Counted from the stretch's first letter, positions 17,816-27,592 are shown. The stretch: DNA of 58,553 nucleotides from Pseudomonas kitaguniensis (GCF_009296165.1 NZ_VUAZ01000031.1:1-58553); one strand, 5' to 3'. Notes: generated from the letters alone by a model not told the origin. Program-made: numbers and translations.

Positions 17816-19867
17816 TTGAAGCTGGAACTCAAAAACAGCTTGTCGGTGAAGTTGCTACGGGTTGTGCTGCTGTCGGCATTTATCGTGGGCGTGGCGTTGA
17901 GCGTGGCGCAAATCGTCTTCGATGCCTACAAGACGCGCCAGGCTGTGGCGGCTGATGCCCAGCGTATTCTCGACATGTTTCGTGACCCCTCTACACAGGC
18001 CGTCTACAGCCTGGACCGCGAGATGGGCATGCAGGTGATCGAAGGTCTGTTTCAAGACGACGCCGTGCGCATTGCCTCGATTGGCCACCCCAACGAAAGC
18101 ATGCTTGCGGAAAAAAACCGCGCCTTGCAGCAATCCTCCACCCGTTGGCTGACCGACCTGATTCTTGGCCAGGAACGCACCTTCACCACTTCATTGGTCG
18201 GCAAAGGCCCCTACAGTGAGTATTACGGCGACCTGAGCATCACGCTGGACACCGCCACGTACGGCGAAGGCTTTCTTGTCAATTCAGTGATCATCTTTAT
18301 TTCCGGTGTACTGCGCGCCCTGGCTCTGGGTTTGGTGTTGTACCTGGTCTACCACTGGCTGCTGACCAAACCGTTGTCGCGGATTATCGAGCACCTGACC
18401 TCGATCAACCCGGACCGGCCCAGCGAACACAAGATCCCGCAGATCAAGGGCCACGAACGCAACGAGTTGGGGTTGTGGATAAATACCGCCAACCAGTTGC
18501 TCGAATCGATCGAGCGCAACACCCACTTGCGTCACGAAGCCGAATCCAGCCTGCTGCGCATGGGCCAGTACGATTATCTGACCGGCCTGCCGAATCGCCA
18601 GAAGCTGCAAGAGCAACTGGACAAGATTTTGATCGATGCCGGCCGTAGGCAACGCCGTGTCGCGGTGTTATGCGTGGGGCTGGATGACTTCAAAAGCGTC
18701 AATGAACAGTTCACCTACCAGGCCGGCGACAAATTACTGTTGGCTCTGGCCGACCGCCTGCGCGCTCACAGCGCGAGGCTGGGCACCCTCGCCCGCTTGG
18801 GCGGCGACCAGTTTGCGCTGGTACAGGCCGACATCGACCAACCTTACGAAGCGGCAGAACTGGCGCAAAGCATCCTCGATGACCTGGAATCTGAATTCGC
18901 CCTGGAGCACGAACAGATTCGCCTGCGCGCCACCATCGGCATCACGCTCTTCCCCGAAGACGGCGACAGTACCGAGAAGCTGCTGCAAAAAGCCGAACAA
19001 ACCATGACGCTGGCCAAGAGCCGCTCACGCAACCGCTATCAGTTCTATATCGCCAGCGTCGACAGTGAAATGCGCCGCCGCCGTGAATTGGAAAAAGACC
19101 TGCGCGACGCCCTCGGCCGCGATCAGTTCTACCTGGTTTACCAGCCGCAGATCAGCTACCGCGATCACCGCGTGGTCGGCGTGGAAGCACTGATCCGCTG
19201 GCAGCACCCGGAGCACGGCCTGGTGCCGCCAGACTTGTTCATCCCGCTGGCGGAACAGAACGGTACGATTATCCCGATTGGCGAATGGGTACTCGACCAA
19301 GCGTGCCGGCAGTTGCGCGAATGGCATGACCAGGGTTTCACCACCCTGCGCATGGCCGTCAACCTGTCCACCGTACAGTTGCACCACGCCGAGTTGCCAC
19401 GGGTGGTCAACAACCTGATGCAGATCTACCGCCTGCCGCCGCGCAGCCTTGAACTGGAAGTCACCGAAACCGGCCTGATGGAAGACATCAGCACCGCCGC
19501 CCAGCACTTGCTGAGCCTGCGTCGTTCCGGGGCGTTGATCGCAATTGATGACTTCGGCACCGGCTATTCGTCCCTGAGTTACCTGAAAAGCTTGCCGCTG
19601 GACAAGATCAAAATCGACAAGAGCTTCGTCCAGGACCTGCTCGACGACGACGATGACGCAACCATCGTGCGCGCCATTATCCAACTCGGCAAAAGCCTGG
19701 GCATGCAGGTGATCGCCGAGGGCGTGGAAACGGCCGAGCAAGAGGCCTATATCATTTCCGAGGGCTGCCATGAGGGTCAGGGCTACCACTACAGCAAACC
19801 CCTGCCGGCCCGGGAGTTGGCGGCTTATTTGAAACACGCCGAGCGCAATAACGCAGCGATTCTGTGA
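17816..19867 (+). CDS. bifA: BifA, membrane c-di-GMP phosphodiesterase (degenerate GGDEF plus EAL)
   Basis: Degrades c-di-GMP and thereby controls the biofilm-motility switch. The 683 residues comprise an N-terminal span (about 13-35), a periplasmic sensor region, a second span (about 155-180), a HAMP-like linker, a GGDEF domain whose signature is GGDQF (about 329-333) and therefore probably not a cyclase, and an EAL domain with VGVEALIRW near 456 and DDFGTGYSSL near 582. Start is TTG at 17816 with AAGGA eight bases upstream; the product begins MKLELKNSLS as in BifA orthologues. The sodB neighbour matches PA4366-PA4367. Confidence 0.93.
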   Translation: MKLELKNSLSVKLLRVVLLSAFIVGVALSVAQIVFDAYKTRQAVAADAQRILDMFRDPSTQAVYSLDREMGMQVIEGLFQDDAVRIASIGHPNESMLAEKNRALQQSSTRWLTDLILGQERTFTTSLVGKGPYSEYYGDLSITLDTATYGEGFLVNSVIIFISGVLRALALGLVLYLVYHWLLTKPLSRIIEHLTSINPDRPSEHKIPQIKGHERNELGLWINTANQLLESIERNTHLRHEAESSLLRMGQYDYLTGLPNRQKLQEQLDKILIDAGRRQRRVAVLCVGLDDFKSVNEQFTYQAGDKLLLALADRLRAHSARLGTLARLGGDQFALVQADIDQPYEAAELAQSILDDLESEFALEHEQIRLRATIGITLFPEDGDSTEKLLQKAEQTMTLAKSRSRNRYQFYIASVDSEMRRRRELEKDLRDALGRDQFYLVYQPQISYRDHRVVGVEALIRWQHPEHGLVPPDLFIPLAEQNGTIIPIGEWVLDQACRQLREWHDQGFTTLRMAVNLSTVQLHHAELPRVVNNLMQIYRLPPRSLELEVTETGLMEDISTAAQHLLSLRRSGALIAIDDFGTGYSSLSYLKSLPLDKIKIDKSFVQDLLDDDDDATIVRAIIQLGKSLGMQVIAEGVETAEQEAYIISEGCHEGQGYHYSKPLPARELAAYLKHAERNNAAIL

Positions 19868-19915
19868 CATCGCAAAACGATACTAAATATTTCCCTCGCA
19901 TAAACCTTTACACAA

Positions 19916-19934
19916 AATGCAAATCTTTCGCATT
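19916..19934. promoter_or_regulatory. Fur-box-like inverted repeat upstream of the imelysin gene
   Basis: AATGCAAATCTTTCGCATT is a 19-base inverted repeat resembling Pseudomonas Fur sites of the AATGC-AATNATT-GCATT kind, 60 bases upstream of the imelysin start. Imelysin family genes are often iron-regulated, so Fur control is plausible. Confidence 0.45.
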
Positions 19935-19994
19935 ATGTCGCAGTTTTTGCGCTCCCCGGCGCGCCCTATCAACAACCGAAGCAGGATGTTCGCC

Positions 19995-21338
19995 ATGATT
20001 CGTATGCCCCTGGCCACCGCCAGTCTGCTGGCCATTGCCATTTCTCTCGCCGGCTGCGGCGAAGGTAAAGACAAGGCCGCCGCGCCTCAAGCGCCGACCC
20101 CGGCGGCCAGCACTGCCGCACCAGCGGCTGCCACGCCTGCCGGCCAAGTCGACGAAGCGGCGGCAAAGGCCGTGGTCGCGCATTACGCTGACATGGTGTT
20201 TGCGGTGTACAGCGATGCCGAATCCACCGCGAAAACCCTGCAAACCGCGATTGATACATTCCTCGCCAACCCGAACGACGACACCCTGAAAGCGGCCCGC
20301 ACCGCTTGGGTCGCCGCGCGCGTGCCGTACCTGCAGAGCGAAGTGTTCCGTTTCGGTAACACCATCATCGACGACTGGGAAGGCCAGGTTAACGCATGGC
20401 CGCTGGACGAAGGCCTGATCGACTACGTCGACAAATCCTACGAGCACGCCTTGGGCAACCCGGGCGCCGCGGCCAATATCATCGCCAACACCGAGATTCA
20501 GGTCGGCGAAGACAAGGTCGACGTTAAAGAGATCACGCCGGAAAAACTCGCCAGCCTGAATGAGCTGGGCGGCTCCGAAGCCAACGTCGCCACCGGCTAC
20601 CATGCCATCGAATTCCTGCTCTGGGGCCAAGACCTCAACGGCACAGGCCCTGGCGCAGGCAACCGCCCCGCTTCGGACTACCTGACCGGCGACGGTGCAA
20701 CTGGCGGCCACAACGAGCGCCGCCGTACCTACCTGCGCTCGGTGACTCAACTGCTGGTCAGCGACCTGGAAGAAATGGTCGGCAACTGGAAACCTGACGT
20801 CGAAGACAACTACCGCGCCACGCTGGAGGCAGAACCTGCCACCGACGGCCTGCGCAAAATGTTGTTCGGCATGGGCAGCCTGTCCCTTGGCGAACTGGCC
20901 GGTGAGCGCATGAAGGTTTCCCTGGAAGCCAACTCGCCGGAAGACGAGCAGGATTGCTTCAGCGATAACACCCACAACTCGCACTTCTATGATGCCAAGG
21001 GTATTCGTAACGTTTACCTGGGTGAGTACACCCGCACCGACGGCACCAAAATGACGGGCGCGAGCTTGTCGTCGCTGGTGGCCAAGGCTGACCCGGCAGC
21101 TGATACCGCGTTGAAAGCCGATCTTGCCGCCACCGAGGCGAAGATTCAGGTCATGGTTGATCACGCCAACAAAGGTGAGCATTACGACCAACTGATTGCC
21201 GCAGGCAATGACGCGGGCAACCAGATCGTGCGCGATGCGATTGCGGCGCTGGTCAAGCAAACCGGTTCGATTGAGACGGCTGCGGGTAAGTTGGGGATCA
21301 GTGACTTGAACCCGGATAGCGCTGATCACGAGTTCTGA
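19995..21338 (+). CDS. Imelysin-family lipoprotein
   Basis: 447 residues. A lipoprotein signal (LAIAISLAGCGEG, lipobox Cys near residue 18) is followed by an Ala/Pro-rich linker and the imelysin domain with the GYHAIEFLLWGQD motif (GxHxxE) near residue 200. Family members (IrpA, ICMP-like) are periplasmic or outer-membrane-anchored proteins linked to iron uptake; peptidase activity is doubtful. I chose the ATG at 19995 (GCAGGA upstream) rather than the frame opening at 19917. In many pseudomonads a di-haem peroxidase and a second imelysin follow, but not here. Confidence 0.88.
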   Translation: MIRMPLATASLLAIAISLAGCGEGKDKAAAPQAPTPAASTAAPAAATPAGQVDEAAAKAVVAHYADMVFAVYSDAESTAKTLQTAIDTFLANPNDDTLKAARTAWVAARVPYLQSEVFRFGNTIIDDWEGQVNAWPLDEGLIDYVDKSYEHALGNPGAAANIIANTEIQVGEDKVDVKEITPEKLASLNELGGSEANVATGYHAIEFLLWGQDLNGTGPGAGNRPASDYLTGDGATGGHNERRRTYLRSVTQLLVSDLEEMVGNWKPDVEDNYRATLEAEPATDGLRKMLFGMGSLSLGELAGERMKVSLEANSPEDEQDCFSDNTHNSHFYDAKGIRNVYLGEYTRTDGTKMTGASLSSLVAKADPAADTALKADLAATEAKIQVMVDHANKGEHYDQLIAAGNDAGNQIVRDAIAALVKQTGSIETAAGKLGISDLNPDSADHEF

Positions 21339-21356
21339 TCCGGCGCTGTTAGATCA

Positions 21357-21443
21357 TGTGGGAGCGGGCTTGCTCGCGATGCAGACACCTCGGTAACTCA
21401 GGCATACCGAGTCGATGCCATCGCGAGCAAGCCCGCTCCCACA
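21357..21443. repeat. REPIN between the imelysin gene and trkH
   Basis: Arms TGTGGGAGCGGGCTTGCTCG... (21357-21381) and its complement (21419-21443), 25 bases each and perfect, with a 37-base spacer that holds a further short inverted repeat (ACTCGGTA-type). Confidence 0.92.
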
Positions 21444-21559
21444 GTTGCCTGCATTTGGTTTTACAGATTGGGTCGGCATTCCTGGAATGCGCCCCAGGTT
21501 TACACACCCCACACCCCAGGTAGAATGGCGCCCCAACCCCGACCACCCGAGCACACTTC

Positions 21560-23014
21560 ATGGCGTTGCCGACCCTACGCATCATTGGTTTCATCATCGG
21601 CATCTTCCTGATCACGCTGGCGATCGCCATGGTCATCCCAATGGCCACCTTGGTGATCTTCGAACGCACCGCCGATCTACCGTCATTCCTGTGGGCCAGC
21701 CTGATCACCTTTCTCGCGGGCCTGGCGCTGGTCATCCCCGGCCGCCCCGAACACGTTCACCTTCGCCCCCGCGATATGTACTTGCTGACAGTCACCAGTT
21801 GGCTGGTCGTGTGCATCTTCGCCGCGCTGCCGTTTTTACTGACCCAGCACATCAGCTATACCGACTCATTCTTTGAAAGCATGTCCGGCATCACCGCCAC
21901 CGGTTCCACCGTATTGAGCGGATTGGACAGCATGTCCCCCGGCATATTGATATGGCGCTCACTGCTGCACTGGCTCGGCGGCATCGGTTTTATCGGCATG
22001 GCCGTCGCGATTCTGCCGCTGCTGCGCATTGGCGGCATGCGGCTGTTCCAGACCGAATCCTCGGACCGCTCGGAAAAAGTCATGCCCCGCTCACACATGG
22101 TGGCGCGCCTGATTGTGGCAGCGTATGTGGGCATCACCATTCTGGGCAGCCTGGCGTTCTGGTGGGCCGGGATGGGCCTGTTCGACGCGATCAATCACGC
22201 GATGTCGGCGATTTCCACCGGTGGTTTTTCCACCTCCGATGAATCCCTGGCCCATTGGAAACAACCGGCAGTGCACTGGGTGGCGGTGGTGGTGATGATT
22301 CTCGGCAGCTTGCCGTTCACCTTGTACGTGGCCACCTTGCGCGGTAACCGCCAGGCGCTGCTCAAGGATCAACAGGTGCAAGGCCTGCTCGGTTTGCTGC
22401 TGGTGACCTGGCTGGTACTCGGCACCTGGTACTGGTGGACCACCAATTTGCCCTGGCTGGAAGCGTTGCGCCATGTGGCGGTGAACGTCACTTCAGTGGT
22501 CACCACTACCGGCTTTGCACTCGGGGACTACAGCATCTGGGGCAACTTCTCACTGATGTTGTTCTTCTACCTGGGCTTCGTCGGCGGCTGCTCCGGCTCT
22601 ACCGCGGGGGGCATCAAGATTTTCCGGTTCCAGGTCGCCTACATCTTGCTCAAGGCCAACTTGAACCAACTGATTCACCCGCGCGCAGTGATCAAGCAGA
22701 AGTACAACGGCCACCGGCTCGACGAAGAAATCGTACGCTCGATTCTGACGTTTTCGTTCTTCTTCGCCATCACCATCTGCGCCATCGCGCTGGCCCTGTC
22801 ATTACTCGGCCTGGACTGGATGACCGCATTGACCGGTGCCGCCAGCACCGTGTCGGGCGTGGGCCCGGGCTTGGGCGAAACCATCGGCCCGGCGGGTAAC
22901 TTCTCCAGCCTGCCGGATGCGGCCAAATGGATCTTGTCGTTCGGCATGCTACTGGGGCGGCTGGAGATCATTACAGTCTTTGTGCTGTGCATTCCGGCGT
23001 TCTGGCGTCACTGA
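21560..23014 (+). CDS. trkH: TrkH-family potassium uptake protein
   Basis: K+ translocating subunit of the Trk system. 484 residues with about ten membrane segments and four pore-loop regions, including SGITATGSTVL, SAISTGGFSTSD, VVTTTGFALGDYS and SGVGPGLGETIG, in which the conserved selectivity glycines are visible. It needs a TrkA regulatory subunit, which is not in this window. The 3' end overlaps the convergent AraC-family gene by 44 bases. Confidence 0.94.
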   Translation: MALPTLRIIGFIIGIFLITLAIAMVIPMATLVIFERTADLPSFLWASLITFLAGLALVIPGRPEHVHLRPRDMYLLTVTSWLVVCIFAALPFLLTQHISYTDSFFESMSGITATGSTVLSGLDSMSPGILIWRSLLHWLGGIGFIGMAVAILPLLRIGGMRLFQTESSDRSEKVMPRSHMVARLIVAAYVGITILGSLAFWWAGMGLFDAINHAMSAISTGGFSTSDESLAHWKQPAVHWVAVVVMILGSLPFTLYVATLRGNRQALLKDQQVQGLLGLLLVTWLVLGTWYWWTTNLPWLEALRHVAVNVTSVVTTTGFALGDYSIWGNFSLMLFFYLGFVGGCSGSTAGGIKIFRFQVAYILLKANLNQLIHPRAVIKQKYNGHRLDEEIVRSILTFSFFFAITICAIALALSLLGLDWMTALTGAASTVSGVGPGLGETIGPAGNFSSLPDAAKWILSFGMLLGRLEIITVFVLCIPAFWRH

Positions 23015-24029
23015 CCGTCAACGCCGCCAGCAACCGCGCCCGGTACTCGCCGGGCGTGGCGTCGAACCAGCGGCGAAACGCGCGGAAGAAGTTGCTCGGG
23101 TCGGCAAAGCCCAACAGGTAGGCAATTTCCAGCAAGGTCATGCTCGGCTGCGCCAGGTATTGCTCGGCGAGTTCGCGGCGAGTGTCGTCGAGCAGCGTCT
23201 GAAAACTCGTGCCCTCCTCCTGCAAGCGCCGCTGCAAGGTACGCTGGGACAGGTGCAGGGTCTGCGCAACCACTTCGCGCTTGGGTTCGCCCTGAGGCAA
23301 CAGACGGCACAACACCTGACGCGCGTTATGGGTGACGCGGCTCTCGGAGAACCGCGCGAGGTATTCGCCGGCAAACCGATCATGCAACAGCGCCATCGCC
23401 TCGTTGGCCGTGGGCAGCGGCGCCTCCATGTCCGCGCGCTCGAAAATCAGCGCGTCATACGCTGCATTGAATTCAAGCGGCGCGTGGAAGGCCAGTTTGT
23501 AGGGTGAAAGGTCCGCTGGCTGTTCGCCTTGCAACACCACCTTGCGCGGCTGCAGAGTGCGCCCGGTAAGCCAGCCGCACAGCGCCAATGCACTGGCCAG
23601 CGAGGCTTCGGCGCTTTGCCGGGTCGGCGGCAAGTGATCACCGTGCACTGTCAGAATCAGCGCATAGCCGTCGGGTAACAGTCGAAAACTCAAGTCGGCG
23701 CTTTCGGCGATGATCCGCTGGTAGCGCACCAGACGCCTAAAGCCTTCAGCCAAGGTGTTGCTCGACATCAGCGCATAACCGGCCACGTGAAACGACGCCG
23801 GGCGCACCACCTTGCCCATGTTCAAACCAATTGCCGGGTTGCCCGACAGCTCCACTGCCCGTTGCCACAGCCGCGTCATGGAGTCCTGCGCAAAACGCGC
23901 GTCAGGGTCACTGAGGGCGGCGTAGTCCAGGCCCAGTTGCTTGAACAAGACGCGGCAGTCCAGGCCATCCATTTCCAACGCCTTGACTATCCCCATCGCC
24001 CAGCTTGCAGAAGTTGTTCGTTCGCTCAT
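22971..24029 (-). CDS. AraC-family transcriptional regulator (arabinose-binding-type N-terminal domain)
   Basis: 352 residues. Residues about 20-210 form the Arabinose_bd-type domain (GNPAIGLNMGKVVRPASFHVAGYALMSS). The C-terminal AraC double HTH (about 230-330) holds SQRTLQRRLQEEGTSFQTLLDD and IAYLLGFADPSNFFRAFRRW. It belongs to the OruR/VirS-like group whose ligands vary, and no target is evident. The C-terminal ~20 residues extend past the usual family end into the antisense of trkH (44-base convergent overlap). Confidence 0.88.
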   Translation of the reverse strand: MSERTTSASWAMGIVKALEMDGLDCRVLFKQLGLDYAALSDPDARFAQDSMTRLWQRAVELSGNPAIGLNMGKVVRPASFHVAGYALMSSNTLAEGFRRLVRYQRIIAESADLSFRLLPDGYALILTVHGDHLPPTRQSAEASLASALALCGWLTGRTLQPRKVVLQGEQPADLSPYKLAFHAPLEFNAAYDALIFERADMEAPLPTANEAMALLHDRFAGEYLARFSESRVTHNARQVLCRLLPQGEPKREVVAQTLHLSQRTLQRRLQEEGTSFQTLLDDTRRELAEQYLAQPSMTLLEIAYLLGFADPSNFFRAFRRWFDATPGEYRARLLAALTVSDARTPECTAQRL

Positions 24030-24191
24030 GGCGTCTTCTTAATAAAGCAGGCTTAAAAACAGTAGCCAGGAAGGCAAGGATACTAAAGTGGCATCTATTG
24101 TCACTGGCTGTTACCACTGATCACTCTAGACTCAAATAAGCTACCCACCGCACACGTGCTGGGCAGCACCACCCACCGAGGGCTGGCAACC

Positions 24192-24503
24192 GTGGAAAAC
24201 GTCAAACAATTCAACAGCTTCGCCGAGTTCTACGTTTACTACCTGAGCGAACACAGCAACAGCACCTGCCGGCGCCTGCATTTTATCGGCACTACATTGG
24301 TGATTGGTATTGCGGCCTATGCCATCGGCAGAGGCTCGTTGGGCTTGCTGATTGCCCTGCCCATCGCCGGTTACAGCTTTGCCTGGATCGGCCACTTCTT
24401 CTTCGAAAAGAATCGCCCGGCGACCTTTCAGCACCCGTTCTACAGTTTACTCGGCGATTTTGTGATGTACCGCGACATGATTCTGGGCAAGGTGCCGTTC
24501 TAG
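24192..24503 (+). CDS. Mpo1-like (DUF962) membrane protein
   Basis: 103 residues from a GTG at 24192, giving the family start MENVKQFNSFAEFY; an ATG 12 codons upstream is possible but does not fit. Conserved EHSN...CRRLHFIGTTLV, two membrane segments, then GHFFFEKNRPATFQHPFYSLLGDF. Yeast Mpo1 is an Fe-dependent dioxygenase of 2-hydroxy fatty acids, and the conserved histidines are present here. The bacterial role is unknown. Confidence 0.85.
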   Translation: MENVKQFNSFAEFYVYYLSEHSNSTCRRLHFIGTTLVIGIAAYAIGRGSLGLLIALPIAGYSFAWIGHFFFEKNRPATFQHPFYSLLGDFVMYRDMILGKVPF

Positions 24504-24659
24504 GCGTGTGACCTCTTGTCACTTGCTAAAAAAATAAAGGTTCCCGCATTCGTCGACATAAAAGTCTTTTTGTCATTTACAGTGCTGTATCCTGCCAAGG
24601 CTTTTTAAGAGCGCGGACACACCTGCGATTCAACACAGACCTTGCGAGGAGCGACGACT

Positions 24660-24791
24660 ATGCACGAGATACCTAATCTCCCCTTCCCAAGCCTGCACCC
24701 AGCTGAGCAGCCAACACCGCAGCAGGCCAGCCCACAACAGCAGCCTGAGGCCAAAGAAGCAAAACCAGTCGACAGCGAAAGCCGCGACTGA
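24660..24791 (+). CDS. 43-residue Pro/Gln-rich small protein
   Basis: ATG at 24660 preceded by GAGGAG nine bases upstream. The product starts MHEIPNLPFPSLHPAEQP and continues with a disordered Pro/Gln/Glu/Lys stretch. The good ribosome site and its position before another small gene support it being real. No function can be inferred. Confidence 0.6.
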   Translation: MHEIPNLPFPSLHPAEQPTPQQASPQQQPEAKEAKPVDSESRD

Positions 24792-24865
24792 CGCCGTACC
24801 AGACCGTGTGGAAAGCGCAACAATGAGCGCTTTCCACACTGCCTGAATCATCTGAGAAACCCGCC

Positions 24866-25060
24866 ATGACCGATAACTCCCCGAACACCCCAGCCAACAC
24901 CCCCGACGCCGCCGTACTGGATGCAGCCTTGCAGATGGTCGACGTCTGGAACCGCCTCAGTGCAGACAAACAGGCGATGCTGCTCAAGCGCTTCGGTACC
25001 CAGGAAAACGCATTGGCGGCCCTGGTAACCACGCAAATGTTGACGCCTGCTCAGGCCTGA
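24866..25060 (+). CDS. 64-residue helical protein of unknown function
   Basis: Starts MTDNSPNTPANTPDAAVLDA; a disordered N-terminus (about 1-15) is followed by two or three amphipathic helices (ALQMVDVWNRLSADKQAMLLKRFG). Composition and codon use fit the chromosome. It follows the 43-residue gene by 74 bases and may share its transcript. The downstream 90 bases to the MFS gene hold no clear hairpin terminator. Confidence 0.65.
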   Translation: MTDNSPNTPANTPDAAVLDAALQMVDVWNRLSADKQAMLLKRFGTQENALAALVTTQMLTPAQA

Positions 25061-25153
25061 TCTGAAGTTTTTGATTTTTTGACGCCCCGCCCGGCCAAAG
25101 CGCCGGTATCATTAGCAGCCTATCTTTACCCGCTGCTACAGTGAACCTCTCCC

Positions 25154-26350
25154 ATGCCAGATACCCAGCGCCCCATGGCGGTTACGCTGCAAGTCGTTTC
25201 CATCGTGCTGTTCACCTTTATCGGTTACCTCAACATCGGCATTCCCTTGGCTGTGTTGCCGGGTTATGTGCACAGTGAACTGGGCTATGGCGCGGTTATC
25301 GCGGGCCTGGTGATCAGTGTGCAATACCTGGCCACCCTGCTCAGCCGCCCGTATGCGGGCAAAATCATCGACACGCTGGGCAGCAAACGCGCGGTGTTGA
25401 TCGGCTTGGTGGGCTGCGGCCTGAGTGGCGTGTTCATGCTGCTCGCGGCGTGGTTTTCCAGCCTGCCGGCGATCAGCCTGGCCAGCCTGTTGATCGGGCG
25501 GCTGGTACTGGGGAGCGCGGAAAGCCTGGTGGGTTCGGGCGCCATCGGCTGGGGCATCGGTCGGGTGGGTGCGGCCAATACCGCCAAGGTCATCTCGTGG
25601 AACGGCATCGCCAGTTACGGCGCGCTGGCCGTGGGTGCACCGCTTGGGGTCGTGCTGGTCAGCCATTTCGGGCTGTGGAGCATGGGCGTCAGCATTATTT
25701 TACTGGCGGTGCTGGGCGTGCTGCTGGCCTGGAACAAAGAGCCAGCGCCGATTGTGAGCGGCGTGCGCCTGCCGTTCATGAACGTGCTGGGCCGTGTGTT
25801 ACCCCACGGCTGCGCATTGGCGTTGGGCTCGATCGGCTTTGGCACCATCGCCACGTTTATCACCCTGTATTACACCACCCAGCACTGGGATAACGCGGTG
25901 TGGGCACTGAGCCTGTTCGGCGCCAGCTTCATCGGTGCGCGGTTGTTGTTCGGCAACTTGATCAACCGTATCGGCGGCTTTCGCGTGGCGATTGCCTGCC
26001 TGTCGGTAGAAATTCTCGGCTTGCTGTTGCTGTGGCTGGCGCCGGATGCGCACCTGGCCTTGGCTGGCGCTGCGTTAAGCGGCTTCGGTTTTTCGCTGGT
26101 GTTTCCGGCGCTGGGGGTCGAGGCGGTCAACCTGGTGCCGGCCTCCAGCCGTGGTTCGGCGGTGGGGGCTTATTCGCTGTTTATCGATTTGTCACTGGGC
26201 ATCACCGGCCCACTCGCCGGGGCGGTGGCGGCAGGCTTCGGCTTCGCGTCGATTTTCCTGTTTGCCGCCCTCGCCGCCGCAGGTGGCTTGCTGCTGAGTG
26301 TGTACCTGTACCGGCAAGCGCCCAAAGCTCGCGAAGCACGTAACGCTTAG
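25154..26350 (+). CDS. MFS transporter (YfcJ/YhhS-like)
   Basis: 398 residues, 12 hydrophobic segments. The A-motif-like region between TM2 and TM3 reads [21 protein letters not shown] near residue 60, characteristic of drug/sugar efflux members of the YfcJ/YhhS type. The substrate cannot be read from sequence. The 3' end overlaps arfB by four bases, convergently. Confidence 0.88.
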   Translation: MPDTQRPMAVTLQVVSIVLFTFIGYLNIGIPLAVLPGYVHSELGYGAVIAGLVISVQYLATLLSRPYAGKIIDTLGSKRAVLIGLVGCGLSGVFMLLAAWFSSLPAISLASLLIGRLVLGSAESLVGSGAIGWGIGRVGAANTAKVISWNGIASYGALAVGAPLGVVLVSHFGLWSMGVSIILLAVLGVLLAWNKEPAPIVSGVRLPFMNVLGRVLPHGCALALGSIGFGTIATFITLYYTTQHWDNAVWALSLFGASFIGARLLFGNLINRIGGFRVAIACLSVEILGLLLLWLAPDAHLALAGAALSGFGFSLVFPALGVEAVNLVPASSRGSAVGAYSLFIDLSLGITGPLAGAVAAGFGFASIFLFAALAAAGGLLLSVYLYRQAPKAREARNA

Positions 26351-26760
26351 AAGTCGACCTTGCCGCGCCCGGCCTTGATGCTGCCGCGCTTGGTTTTGGA
26401 TTCCAGCCGACGTTTTTTGGAACCCAGCGTGGGTTTGGTCGGGCGGCGCTTTTTCTCGACCTTGGTGGCGCTGAGGATCAACTCCACCAAGCGCTCCAGG
26501 GCATCCGCGCGGTTCTGCTCCTGCGTCCGGTATTGCTGGGCTTTGAGCACCAGCACGCCCTCGCTGGTGATACGGCTATCGCGCAGCGCCAGCAGCCGCT
26601 CCTTGTAAAAGTCCGGCAATGACGACGCCGGAATATCAAAACGCAGGTGCACGGCGCTCGACACCTTGTTGACGTTCTGCCCACCCGCGCCTTGGGCGCG
26701 AATCGCGGTCAACTCGATCTCGGCATCGGCCAGGTGCACGTTGTTGGAAACCCTCAGCAT
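26347..26760 (-). CDS. arfB: Alternative ribosome-rescue factor / peptidyl-tRNA hydrolase ArfB
   Basis: Releases stalled non-stop ribosomes without tmRNA. 137 residues with the release-factor motif GAGGQNVNK near residue 26-34 (GGQ catalytic) and the long basic C-terminal tail ([25 protein letters not shown]) that enters the empty mRNA channel. Full length. Confidence 0.94.
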   Translation of the reverse strand: MLRVSNNVHLADAEIELTAIRAQGAGGQNVNKVSSAVHLRFDIPASSLPDFYKERLLALRDSRITSEGVLVLKAQQYRTQEQNRADALERLVELILSATKVEKKRRPTKPTLGSKKRRLESKTKRGSIKAGRGKVDF

Positions 26761-26799
26761 TGCATTCTCATAGTGATTCCGAAAAACTCTCAGTATCCG

Positions 26800-26826
26800 T
26801 AAAGCCCTTGATTATTAGGGCTTTAG
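26800..26826. terminator. Hairpin between arfB and the integrase remnant
   Basis: TAAAGCCCT / AGGGCTTTA stem around an eight-base AT-rich loop. It could be a terminator from an element's end or part of an attachment region; orientation is unclear because neither flank has a long T run. Confidence 0.4.
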
Positions 26827-26899
26827 GCGTTCTTCTATTCTCTCAGTGTTTCCACTCTACAACGTTACTTTTCAGGCGAAACGGGAAACAAACGGGAAA

Positions 26900-27057
26900 A
26901 TGGCCAAGCGCATTCGACTGACAGAAATGGAAGCCTACAACGTCAAGGGCAAGAAACCCGAACCGATAGGCTCCCGTGGCACAGGCACCTGACACTCGAG
27001 CGCAAGACGGCGGGGTTCATCAACGGCTACTACCGAGAGCGCACCAACGCAGGGGAC
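26900..27057 (+). pseudogene. Phage-type tyrosine integrase, 5' remnant
   Basis: ATG at 26900 starts MAKRIRLTEMEAYNVKGKKP and runs to GSRGTGT, then a stop. In a second frame the text continues LERKTAGFINGYYRERTNAGDK to about 27057, the kind of N-terminal arm-binding segment seen in phage/island integrases. One missing C at about 26989 (ACC-CTG to ACCTG) separates the frames. The remainder, including the catalytic domain, is absent; the text abuts the transposase remnant at about 27058. It marks an old integrated element. Confidence 0.75.
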
Positions 27058-27410
27058 AAGCTTTGACTTCTTCACTCACGGCGTCAGTAATGGCCGAGAT
27101 CAGACTGGGACAGACCTCAGTGCCATACATCTCTTCCAAGTGCACCTGGATTTCGCGCACGGTCATGCCTCGGCTGTAAAGCGAGATCACTTTTTCGTCG
27201 AAACCAGTCCAGCGGGCTTGGTGTTTAGCGATCAACTGAGGCTCAAAAAGGCCTTGCCGGTCACGCGGAATATCCAGCGGTAACTCGCCGAAATCCCCTT
27301 TCAGCGTCTTGCCACTATGGCCTTTGCGAGCGTTACCGGCGTCGTTGGTCCAATTTGACCAGTTCAGGATCGGGCTTGACCCGTTTGGTACGCTTGGTGG
27401 GCTCGGTCAT
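27058..27410 (-). pseudogene. IS256-family (Mutator-type) transposase remnant
   Basis: The minus strand from 27410 gives MTEPTKRTKRVKPDPELVKL then a stop. A shifted frame gives GNARKGHSGKTLKGDFGELP, DIPRDRQG, FEPQLIAKHQ, GFDEKVISLYSRGMTVREIQ and HLEEMYGTEV, which are IS256-family landmarks, ending at about DAVSEEVKA (27058). The N-terminus is internally deleted, the frame is shifted, and the catalytic DDE core and both terminal repeats are missing. A dead fragment. Confidence 0.85.
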
Positions 27411-27561
27411 TGGATTTCCTTGGGGTGGGCAGTGTGCCCCGTACCGTACGGAAATATTCTAGTTCTCTTAGGTTTACTTAAGATTTAGATGGCATCGCGT
27501 TTCCCTGGTCATGCCACCAGCCAGCTTGTAAAGGATCAGCCCTGCTCTGTGTAGGGTTTAT

Positions 27562-27592
27562 CATTTTTTGCGCAGCCAGTGCGCAAAAAATG
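27562..27592. terminator. Bidirectional terminator downstream of the effector/immunity pair
   Basis: Perfect 13-base stem CATTTTTTGCGCA / TGCGCAAAAAATG with a five-base loop, 67 bases beyond the immunity gene stop. T runs exist on both strands. Confidence 0.9.

Noticed and set aside
19908..21329. Minus-strand frame of the same length as the imelysin gene
   Set aside because: Mirror frame of a codon-biased gene; the plus-strand product has a lipoprotein signal and the imelysin motif.
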